Origin: Pseudomonadota bacterium
GTDB taxonomy: Bacteria > Desulfobacterota > Binatia > UBA9968
Assembly (NCBI GenBank): GCA_021324155.1
Contig: JAJPJQ010000020.1
Span: 122,233 to 186,232, forward strand
Length of the DNA: 64,000 nt
Reading direction: 5' to 3'
Part shown: piece by piece, positions 57,652 through 64,000 of the stretch
Layout: each line of letters opens with the position of its first letter
Position numbering within the stretch: position 1 is the first letter of the stretch
The notes under the pieces: model-generated
What the model saw: only the letters and a program-made list of their open reading frames with translations
Databases searched by the model: none
Told to the model about the DNA's origin: nothing
Program-made: the position numbers and the translations under genes

Positions 57652-59234
57652 AATTCGGCAAGGCGGCGCGTCCGGTCATCATGGGCCGGAACGGCATGGT
57701 CGCCTCCGGCCATTATCTCGCGTCGCTCGCGGGCGCGCGGATTTTACAGGACGGCGGCAACGCGGTCGACGCCGCCCTCGCGACTTCGCTTGCGTTATCG
57801 GTCGTTGCCCCGGAGACCTCCGGCCCCGGCGGCGACATCTTCGTGCTCCTCTACATGAAGAAAACCGGCAAGGTCGAGGCGCTGAACGCGAGCGGCCCGG
57901 CGCCGAAAAAAGCCAGCGTCGAATACTATCGCGGCCTCGGCCATTCGCACATACCGACGGAAGGACCGCTCAGCATCGCTGTACCCGGCGCGGTCGACGG
58001 CTGGAGCGCATTGCACAAGCGCTACGGCACGGTCGACTTTCAGCGCATCGCCGCCGACGCCATCGCGCTCGGCCGCGACGGCTTTCCCGTCTCGGCTCGG
58101 TTGGCTAAGAGCATCGAAGAATCTAAAGCTCCCGATATTGACCGCTACTATCGGCAGGGCGCGGGCGGCATTACGCCCGGCCGCGTGCTCGCGCAGTCGG
58201 GCTTGGCGCAAACGATCGAGACGATCGCAAAGAAAGGCCGCGACGGTTTTTATGCCGGCCCACTGGCCCGACAGATATGCGGAGCGCTGAAAGCCGCCGG
58301 CGGCATTATCGGCGAAGAAGACCTCGGCGGGAACTTCGCCGAGTGGCTCGAGCCGCTCAGCACCACGTACCACGATTTTACTCTCTATGAGCAGCCGCCC
58401 GTGTCGCAGGGATTCATGGTGCTGGAGATGCTGAACCTGCTCGAAGCGTATCCGCTCGCGCAGATGGATCCGGCCGAGGCGATCCACATGATGGTCGAGG
58501 CGAAGAAGCTCGCGTTCGAGGACCGCATCAATCATCTCGACGATCCGCGGTTCGGCGATCCGCAGATCGGCCGCTTGATATCCAAAGCGCACGCGGAAAA
58601 GCGCCGCGGGCTGATTTCCGATCGCGCGCGGCCGGTAATCCGCTCCGCCGCGCCCGGCGGCGACACGACGTATCTCTGCGCCGCCGACCGCGACGGCAAC
58701 GTCGTCTCGCTCATCCAAAGCGTATTCGCGGTGTTCGGCTCCCATGTCGTCGCCGGGGACACCGGCATTGTCATGAACAACCGCCTGTGCAGCTTCGGTC
58801 TCGATCCATCCAAGGCCAACGCGCTCAAGCCCGGCAAGCGTCCCGCGCACACGCTCAATTCTTACATGGCGCTTCGCGCCGGCGATTTCTTCGCCGCCGG
58901 GGGCACGCCCGGCAACGACGATCAGCCGCAGAGCAACGTACAGATTCTCCACCGCATGCTCGACGGCGACAGCGACCCGCAATCGGCGGTGGAAGCGCCG
59001 CGCTGGAGCCACATGCCCGGCACGCCGCCACGCGACCGGCTGCCCGAAGAGCTCAGGATGGAAGAGGGCTTTCCCGAGGACGTCAGACGGAAACTGGAAA
59101 ACAAAGGCCATAAGGTGATCGTGGTCGATCGCTGGTCGTTCGGCGCCTCTCAAGTGATCGTGCGCGATCGCGCGACGGGCGCGTGGCTCGGCGCCGCCGA
59201 CCCGCGGCGCGACGGCTACGCGATCGGGTGGTGA
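57648..59234 (+). CDS. Gamma-glutamyltranspeptidase-family Ntn hydrolase, cytoplasmic
   Basis: A 528-residue GGT-family protein without a signal peptide (start MKFGKAARPVIMGRNGMVAS). It has the family segments GGNAVDAALATSLALSVV, SGPGGDIFVLLY, TEGPLSIAVPGAVDGWSALH, the autoprocessing and nucleophile threonine at Thr340 (GGDTTYLCAADRDGNVVSLI) and DDQPQSNVQILH near the C-terminus. The lack of export resembles oxamate amidohydrolase-like members rather than periplasmic GGT, so the substrate is open. The ATG at 57648 overlaps the upstream stop. Confidence 0.88.
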   Translation: MKFGKAARPVIMGRNGMVASGHYLASLAGARILQDGGNAVDAALATSLALSVVAPETSGPGGDIFVLLYMKKTGKVEALNASGPAPKKASVEYYRGLGHSHIPTEGPLSIAVPGAVDGWSALHKRYGTVDFQRIAADAIALGRDGFPVSARLAKSIEESKAPDIDRYYRQGAGGITPGRVLAQSGLAQTIETIAKKGRDGFYAGPLARQICGALKAAGGIIGEEDLGGNFAEWLEPLSTTYHDFTLYEQPPVSQGFMVLEMLNLLEAYPLAQMDPAEAIHMMVEAKKLAFEDRINHLDDPRFGDPQIGRLISKAHAEKRRGLISDRARPVIRSAAPGGDTTYLCAADRDGNVVSLIQSVFAVFGSHVVAGDTGIVMNNRLCSFGLDPSKANALKPGKRPAHTLNSYMALRAGDFFAAGGTPGNDDQPQSNVQILHRMLDGDSDPQSAVEAPRWSHMPGTPPRDRLPEELRMEEGFPEDVRRKLENKGHKVIVVDRWSFGASQVIVRDRATGAWLGAADPRRDGYAIGW

Positions 59235-59268
59235 GCAGTCGCAGCAGCTGATTGGTGGAGGTGAAACG

Positions 59269-60240
59269 ATGCCGCGCTTTATTATCTTCGCTGCGCTCGC
59301 GTTTCTTCTCGTTCTATCCTTCCGCGCGTCGGCGGCGGAGCCGCCGACGATCCGGTCGAGCTACGCGGCCGTGAGCGGCGCCTTCGCGCCGATCTGGGTC
59401 GCGCAGGAGAAAGGGCTTTTCAACAAATACGGCGTCAACCTGGAATTAAAATATATTCTGCCGGCGACGGCGACGCAGGCGCTCATCGCGCGCAGCCTCG
59501 ATATCTGCAATCCCGGCGGCGAATTAATCGAGGCGGGGCTCACGGGCCATGACGTCGTTTTTATGCTCGGCGTGCTCAACCGCGCCGTTTTTTCGCTCTA
59601 TAGCAAGCCCGAGATTAAGAGCTTTTCGGATTTGAAAGGGAAAATAATCGGCGTCACGCAGCCCGGCTCGACGACCGATTTCGTCGGACGCATTCTGGTG
59701 CGCCAGGCGGGGATGACGCCGGGAAAAGACGTGCGCGTCCTTCATATCGACGGCATTCCCGCCATCATGACCGCCTTGACGCAGGGCAACATCGACGCGG
59801 GCATCATCTCGGCGCCGACGACGCTGCGCGCGCGCAAGGCCGGGCTCAAAGAGCTTGTCAATATCACGGAGAAGAATATCCCGTTGATCCACGTCGCATT
59901 CGCCAGCACGCGGCAATATATGAAAGAAAACCCCGACCGCGTGCGCCGCTTCCTGCAGGCCTATCTCGAAGGACTCAAGATCGTGCGCACGGACGCCGAG
60001 CAGGCGAAGCAGGCGATCGGCAAGTACACGAAGCTCAGCGACAATGACGATTTGGAAGAGACGTACAAAACATTTCTTCCCGTTTGGGAGAAAGTGCCGT
60101 ATGTCTCTGCGGCCGGGGTCAAGACGCTGCTCGATTTCGCGAACCAGCCGGCGGCGAAAACGGCCAAGCCCGAACAATTCATAGACAACTCGTTTCTCTC
60201 CGAACTGGATAAATCTGGGTTCGTCGACAAACTTTATTAG
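59269..60240 (+). CDS. ABC transporter substrate-binding protein (SsuA/NMT1-like)
   Basis: A 323-residue periplasmic binding protein. The signal peptide (MPRFIIFAALAFLLVLSFRA, cleavage after SAA) is followed by PPTIRSSYAAVSGAFAPIWV, AQEKGLFNKYGVNLEL and the hinge DLKGKIIGVTQPGSTTDF. It closely resembles the protein at 21228-22211 in length and layout and again lacks permease or ATPase neighbours. ATG at 59269 follows GGTGGAGGTG. It sits in the middle of a catabolic-looking operon. Confidence 0.87.
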   Translation: MPRFIIFAALAFLLVLSFRASAAEPPTIRSSYAAVSGAFAPIWVAQEKGLFNKYGVNLELKYILPATATQALIARSLDICNPGGELIEAGLTGHDVVFMLGVLNRAVFSLYSKPEIKSFSDLKGKIIGVTQPGSTTDFVGRILVRQAGMTPGKDVRVLHIDGIPAIMTALTQGNIDAGIISAPTTLRARKAGLKELVNITEKNIPLIHVAFASTRQYMKENPDRVRRFLQAYLEGLKIVRTDAEQAKQAIGKYTKLSDNDDLEETYKTFLPVWEKVPYVSAAGVKTLLDFANQPAAKTAKPEQFIDNSFLSELDKSGFVDKLY

Positions 60241-60265
60241 CGCGATGCGCGCAAAAGGAGGACCC

Positions 60266-60691
60266 ATGCAGCTCTTGAATGTTAAGGAATTCGCCAACCA
60301 GAGAAAAAAGGGTCAACGGCGAATCGATCTCTTTCGCCGCGACAACCTGAATACATGGCTGCTCTTTTTTCCCCCCGGCGACGTACAGCGGATGCATAAT
60401 CATCCGTCTGACCGCAGCTACTATGTAGTCAGCGGGCGCGGCATCATGAAGGGGCTGAACGAGATCCACGAGCTTTCACCGGGAATGATCCTCAGCATTC
60501 CCGCCCACGAGTACTACGAAGGCTCGAATCCCTACGACGAGCCTATGATCCTGCTCGGCAACAGCCACAAGGCGACGGCGGAAGACCTCGCCAAGGCGGG
60601 CGGCGCGCGCAACGAGATCGACGCGGCGACCGGCAAGCGCATCGTGTACCAGCACGGCGGCGGCGCCGACGAAGGCAAGCTCGTCGACTAA
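60266..60691 (+). CDS. Cupin domain protein
   Basis: A 141-residue single-cupin protein. The metal-binding motif is GDVQRMHNHPSDRSYYVVSG (histidines near 45-50), and the second cupin motif is GMILSIPAHEYYEG. The ATG at 60266 is chosen over that at 60245 because AAAGGAGG lies at 60254-60260. Cupins of this type are isomerases, dioxygenases or sugar-binding proteins; which applies here is not clear. Confidence 0.85.
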   Translation: MQLLNVKEFANQRKKGQRRIDLFRRDNLNTWLLFFPPGDVQRMHNHPSDRSYYVVSGRGIMKGLNEIHELSPGMILSIPAHEYYEGSNPYDEPMILLGNSHKATAEDLAKAGGARNEIDAATGKRIVYQHGGGADEGKLVD

Positions 60692-60701
60692 GGAGAGGCC
60701 G

Positions 60702-61532
60702 ATGGAACGGGTGGGGTTGGTGGGTGTCGGCGCCATGGGCAGTGCGCTCCTCGAGCGTCTGAAGTTCGCCGGCGTTCAGGCGGTCGTTTACGATATCGAT
60801 TCGGCGGCTCTCGAAAATGCGCGCGCAGCGGGCGCGGAAATCGCCGAGAGCGTAGCGGCGGTCGCCCGTGCGTCGGGTGTCGTCGATGTCGTCGTGCGCA
60901 GCGACGACGAAGTGCTTCAGTGCGCCCTCGGGCCGGACGGTATCATCGAGAATATCGCTTCCGGCTCGCTCGTCATCCTGCACAGCACGATCCTCCCCGA
61001 GACCACGCGCCGGGTCGCGGTGGAGGCGGCGAAGCGGAACGTGCACGTGATCGACGCCTGCATGCTCGGGGTGCCGCGCGCGGTGCGCAACGGGCAGCTC
61101 AAGTTTCTCGTCGGCGGACCCGACGAGATCAGCGAGCGCGCCCGCGTCCATCTGCTTAGAATGGGCAAGCAGGTGATTCATATGGGGCCGGTCGGCTCCG
61201 GCAACGCGGCGAAGCTGATCAAAAATCTCACATCCGGCGCCGAGACGCTCATGATTCACGAGGCGCTGCAGCTCGGCGAAGCGGCGGGAATTCACTTCCC
61301 GCAGGTTTTGGAAATGCTCCAGGAAGTGGAATCCGAGCGTCTCTTGGATCGGTGGCAGACGATATTCGATCCCGCATCGGACAAGCCGTCGCCGCGGCTC
61401 GGTCGAAACGTGTTTCAGAAAGACATTCCGCTCGCCGGCGAGCTCGCGGAAAAGCTCGGCGTCAAGCTGCCCATCATCAAACAGCTTGCCGCCGCCGCGA
61501 AGCGGCTGTCGAAGCCGAAACGCAAATCTTAG
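60702..61532 (+). CDS. NAD(P)-dependent beta-hydroxyacid dehydrogenase (3-hydroxyisobutyrate dehydrogenase family)
   Basis: A 276-residue oxidoreductase. The N-terminal dinucleotide fold is VGLVGVGAMGSALLERL; the substrate segment DACMLGVPRAVRNGQLKFL replaces the usual DAPVSGG; the catalytic Lys is in GSGNAAKLIKNLTSGAE (near residue 172). It oxidises beta-hydroxyacids such as 3-hydroxyisobutyrate or glycerate-type substrates. GGAG precedes ATG at 60702. The LGV change in the substrate motif hints at an unusual substrate. Confidence 0.87.
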   Translation: MERVGLVGVGAMGSALLERLKFAGVQAVVYDIDSAALENARAAGAEIAESVAAVARASGVVDVVVRSDDEVLQCALGPDGIIENIASGSLVILHSTILPETTRRVAVEAAKRNVHVIDACMLGVPRAVRNGQLKFLVGGPDEISERARVHLLRMGKQVIHMGPVGSGNAAKLIKNLTSGAETLMIHEALQLGEAAGIHFPQVLEMLQEVESERLLDRWQTIFDPASDKPSPRLGRNVFQKDIPLAGELAEKLGVKLPIIKQLAAAAKRLSKPKRKS

Positions 61533-61543
61533 GAGGAAGTACC

Positions 61544-61897
61544 ATGGCACGAATCCGTCACATCGCGCTCTTGACGCAGGACCCGCCGAAGCTGGCGGAG
61601 TTTTACCGGAATTCGTTCGGTATGAAGGAAGTCGCGCGCAGCGGGGAAAAGCAGGACGCGATTTATCTGTCCGACGGGCACATCAATCTCGCCATCCTGC
61701 CGGCGCGCGGCGGGCCGGAAGGCATCTATCATTTCGGCTTCGAGGTCGAAAACGTCGAGCGCGCGACGCGGCATGCGATAGAGGCCGGCGCGAGCAAAGG
61801 CACCGAGGCGCTGCCGCGCGACGGGCGCTTCGCCGAAGGATTCATCCGCGATCCGGTAGGCACGCGCGTGGATCTCTCTTTGGGCTGGAAAATCTAG
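61544..61897 (+). CDS. VOC (glyoxalase/bleomycin-resistance/dioxygenase fold) protein
   Basis: A 117-residue vicinal-oxygen-chelate protein, one domain made of two beta-alpha-beta-beta-beta units: RIRHIALLTQDPPKLAEFYR, then GIYHFGFEVENVERATRH and FIRDPVGTRVDLSLGW at the end. Metal-type residues include His7 and the glutamate/His positions of the family. AGGAGGAAG precedes the ATG at 61544; the longer frame is read through the preceding gene. Substrate unknown. Confidence 0.85.
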   Translation: MARIRHIALLTQDPPKLAEFYRNSFGMKEVARSGEKQDAIYLSDGHINLAILPARGGPEGIYHFGFEVENVERATRHAIEAGASKGTEALPRDGRFAEGFIRDPVGTRVDLSLGWKI

Positions 61898-61947
61898 CAA
61901 CTCCGAACTGGGCCGGTTCGCGAACCGCCCCCTTTTTATCTTCACGC

Positions 61948-63006
61948 ATGAAAATAAGTCTCTTTACCGAAATCCAGTGTCCGACCGGCGCGGCGGCGGT
62001 CGAGCAGATCGATCAATTCCTCGAGCAGGCTGAGCTTGCCGACAAGCTCGGCTTTCGCGGCTTCTGGATCGCCGAGATTCACTGCCAGCCCGCGTTCTCG
62101 CAGCTTTCTTCGCCTTACGTTGTTCTCGGCGCGGCCGCGGCGCGCACCAAGCGGCTTCGCCTCGGCGTCGCGGTCAATACGCTGCCGGTCCATCATCCCG
62201 TGCAGATGGCCGAGGCGGCGGCGACGCTCGACCTGGTTTCGCACGGCCGCATGGACTTCGCGGCCGGCGGCGGGCATCCGCACAGCCGCGTCTACGAATG
62301 CTTCGGCGTCGATCACGCGATGACGCACGATGTCGTCGAAGAAAGCTTGCAGGTCATCCGGGCGGCATGGACCGAGCCGGTGCTCTCGTTCGAGGGCCGC
62401 TTTTTCAAAGTGCCGGGCGTGGTCGTCAATCCGAAGCCGCTGCAAAGTCCGCCGCCGCCGTTTTACATGGCGGCGAGCTCCGCCGAAGGCGTCGAAGTCG
62501 CGGCGCGCGCCGGCGTGAATCTCTTCCTGCCGATCCATACGCGCACGCGCGCGCAGATCGTCGAGCTGGCGCAAGCCTACTGGACGGGCCTGGAAAAATT
62601 CGGCCATCGCCGCGCCGAGCACGAATTGGGATTGTTGGTGCCGATGCACATCGCCGCGAGCACCGCCGAAGCGCGCGAGCGCGCCCGCGAGGGCGTCATG
62701 AGCTACTACCGGACGATCGGCGACATGCGCGCGGGATACATCGAATGGCTGCAGAGCCGGAACGAGCCGCTGCCGCCGCGCCTGCTAAAAACGGCGACGG
62801 GCGAGCTCACGTTCGAGCGCGTGTGCGAGGAGCACGCGGTGATCGGCGACAGCGCATCCGCATCATCGGCGCTACGAGAATGCATGGGCGCGACCGGCGC
62901 TGCGCATCTGCTCGCGTGGATGAATATCGGCAGCGTGCCGCACCGGCACGTCGTCGAATCGATGGAGCGCTTCGCGCGCGACGTCATGCCGCGGCTTGCC
63001 GGTTAA
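61948..63006 (+). CDS. LLM class flavin-dependent oxidoreductase (luciferase-like)
   Basis: A 352-residue bacterial luciferase-family monooxygenase using FMNH2 or F420. It has AELADKLGFRGFWIAEIHCQ, the conserved TLPVHHPVQMAEAAATLDLV, GRMDFAAGGGHP, and DVVEESLQVIRAAWTEP. The C-terminal part is helical. The ATG at 61948 matches the family start (MKISLFTEIQCP). The next gene begins at its stop codon. With the VOC, dehydrogenase and cupin genes it suggests oxidation of a small organic compound (inference). Confidence 0.86.
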   Translation: MKISLFTEIQCPTGAAAVEQIDQFLEQAELADKLGFRGFWIAEIHCQPAFSQLSSPYVVLGAAAARTKRLRLGVAVNTLPVHHPVQMAEAAATLDLVSHGRMDFAAGGGHPHSRVYECFGVDHAMTHDVVEESLQVIRAAWTEPVLSFEGRFFKVPGVVVNPKPLQSPPPPFYMAASSAEGVEVAARAGVNLFLPIHTRTRAQIVELAQAYWTGLEKFGHRRAEHELGLLVPMHIAASTAEARERAREGVMSYYRTIGDMRAGYIEWLQSRNEPLPPRLLKTATGELTFERVCEEHAVIGDSASASSALRECMGATGAAHLLAWMNIGSVPHRHVVESMERFARDVMPRLAG

Positions 63007-63377
63007 TGGGCGATAAGATGCGCGTGCACAGGCTCGCCGCGGTGGCTGTTCTGCTTGCGACGCTCGCTGCTTGCGACACCTACTATAAGCTCACCACAAC
63101 CAAGATCCGCGATATCATCGACCATCCGCGGGATTTCGAGAATAAGGACGTGACCGTCTACGGCACGGTCACGGGCTCTTCGTCGTTCGTGTTCGTCAAG
63201 TTTTTCGAGCTCCAGGACGACACGGGCACGATCAAAGTCGTCACCAACCGGGTGCTGCCGCAGAACGGGGAGAAGATTCGCGTGACCGGGCGCATGGACT
63301 CGATCGAGTTCGGCCCGCAGCGGACGATCGTTCTGCGGGAGCAGCCGCAGCCGTCCAGCGAGCGGCCATCGCCGTAG
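63006..63377 (+). CDS. OB-fold lipoprotein
   Basis: A 123-residue protein starting MGDKMRVHRLAAVAVLLATL with lipobox LAAC (near residue 22); an ATG at 63018 is equally possible. The mature part TTTKIRDIIDHPRDFENKDV, YGTVTGSSSFVFVKFFELQD and GTIKVVTNRVLP has the repeated beta pattern of a nucleic-acid-type OB fold, known in periplasmic proteins too. The C-terminus is proline/serine-rich. The ATG at 63006 overlaps the previous stop by one base. Function unknown. Confidence 0.78.
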   Translation: MGDKMRVHRLAAVAVLLATLAACDTYYKLTTTKIRDIIDHPRDFENKDVTVYGTVTGSSSFVFVKFFELQDDTGTIKVVTNRVLPQNGEKIRVTGRMDSIEFGPQRTIVLREQPQPSSERPSP

Positions 63378-63402
63378 ACGCGATCTAAACGAAGGAGGAA
63401 CC

Positions 63403-64000
63403 ATGGCCAAGATTTGCGCGGCAATTTTGGGCGCGTTGCTCCTCGCATCTGCCATCGCGAGTCACGCCGCCGTGCCGTATTATGAAGGCAAGACCATCCG
63501 GCTCATCGTGGCTTTCGCGCCCGGCGGCGGCTTCGACACTTACAGCCGCGCGCTCGGCCGCCATCTGGGGCGACACATCCCGGGCAATCCGACGATCGTC
63601 GTCGACAACATGACGGGCGCCGGCGGCATCGTGCACGCCAATTACATGTTCCGCCAGGCGAAGCCCGACGGGCTCACGATCGGCAACAACATCGGCGGAC
63701 TATTTCTGCAGCAGCTGATGGGCGCGAAGGGGATCGAGTTCGACGGGCGTAAATTCGAATATATCGGCGCTCCCTCGGTCGATCATCCCGTCTGCGTGCT
63801 CACGAAGGGAAGCGGCGTCAACACGATGGAGAAATGGCTCGCCGCCAAGGAGCCGCTGCGCCTCGGCGGCGTCGGGCCGGGCGGGACCGCGTCCGACGTC
63901 CCGCGCGTGCTGCAAGCGGCGCTCAACCTGCCGATCCGCGTCGTCGAGCCGTACAAAGGCACTTCGGAGATCAAGCTCGCCGCCGAGGCCGGCGAGCTCG
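63403..64000 (+). CDS. Bug/TctC-type tripartite tricarboxylate transporter receptor (3' end outside window)
   Basis: The first 199 residues of a periplasmic receptor. MAKICAAILGALLLASAIAS is a signal peptide; the mature part has YYEGKTIRLIVAFAPGGGFD, YSRALGRHLGRHIPG, VVDNMTGAGGIVHANYMF and PDGLTIGN, diagnostic of Bug/TctC solute-binding proteins. A strong AAGGAGGA lies at 63392-63399 before ATG 63403. The gene continues beyond the right edge. It is the fourth lone solute receptor in the window and belongs to a different transporter class from the others. Confidence 0.88.
   Translation, partial: MAKICAAILGALLLASAIASHAAVPYYEGKTIRLIVAFAPGGGFDTYSRALGRHLGRHIPGNPTIVVDNMTGAGGIVHANYMFRQAKPDGLTIGNNIGGLFLQQLMGAKGIEFDGRKFEYIGAPSVDHPVCVLTKGSGVNTMEKWLAAKEPLRLGGVGPGGTASDVPRVLQAALNLPIRVVEPYKGTSEIKLAAEAGEL

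Overview
The window is chromosomal DNA of a GC-rich, Gram-negative (diderm) bacterium. It carries ADP-heptose genes for lipopolysaccharide (hldA, hldC), lipoproteins with lipoboxes, and quinone and siroheme genes. There is no phage, insertion sequence, CRISPR array or rRNA. The mix of lone periplasmic substrate-binding proteins, Amidohydro_2 enzymes, a UbiD decarboxylase, a zinc-type L28 and a one-piece SpoT/RelA fits an uncultured deltaproteobacterium-like lineage (Binatota, Tectomicrobia or Rokubacteria type). That placement is inference, not a measured assignment.

Layout. 1-5.8 kb: a sulfation and glycan island with four PAPS-dependent sulfotransferases (the first cut by the window edge), a GT4 glycosyltransferase and a fused ATP sulfurylase/APS kinase that makes PAPS. 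5.8-12.3 kb: LPS-type glycosyltransferases and hldA run into yicC, gmk and spoT. 12.4-13.05 kb (minus): rpmB and hldC, overlapping. 13.2-19.7 kb: a ubiD-family decarboxylase, a clear terminator, mutL-miaA, then a substrate-binding protein, an amidohydrolase and a small lipoprotein. 19.7-24.9 kb (minus): an AlbA/Schlafen-type regulator, a methyltransferase, a BFD-like ferredoxin/zinc-ribbon protein, a substrate-binding protein, a CobW GTPase and a small membrane protein. 25.0-27.8 kb (minus): an M20 peptidase and a ThDP-dependent enzyme. 27.9-31.4 kb: tRNA-Met, a PPP phosphatase, a membrane protein, an APH-type kinase, a cold-shock protein with a long leader, and a lone receiver protein.

31.5-42.6 kb is the assimilatory sulfur region: a NuoB-like protein lacking one cluster ligand, a siroheme sulfite/nitrite reductase with a helical C-terminal extension, an unknown 195-residue protein, an APS reductase, a sulfate ABC transporter (SBP, CysT, CysW, CysA) and the siroheme branch (precorrin-2 dehydrogenase, SUMT, HemD). 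Together with the PAPS synthetase at 4 kb, the window covers sulfate import, activation, reduction to sulfide and sulfate transfer to glycans.

42.6-47.5 kb: quinone genes (ubiE, polyprenyl diphosphate synthase), a Lon-N protein, a PuuD-N-type membrane protein facing a cytochrome c lipoprotein, and tRNA-Leu. 47.6-55.6 kb: a housekeeping operon (degenerate receiver, valS, nadC, birA, coaX, a divergent EF-G, a zinc ribbon). 55.6-64 kb: a catabolic-looking operon with two divergent amidohydrolases, a cytoplasmic gamma-glutamyltranspeptidase-family enzyme, an SsuA-type binding protein, a cupin, a beta-hydroxyacid dehydrogenase, a VOC protein, a luciferase-like flavin enzyme, an OB-fold lipoprotein and the start of a Bug/TctC-type receptor that runs off the window.
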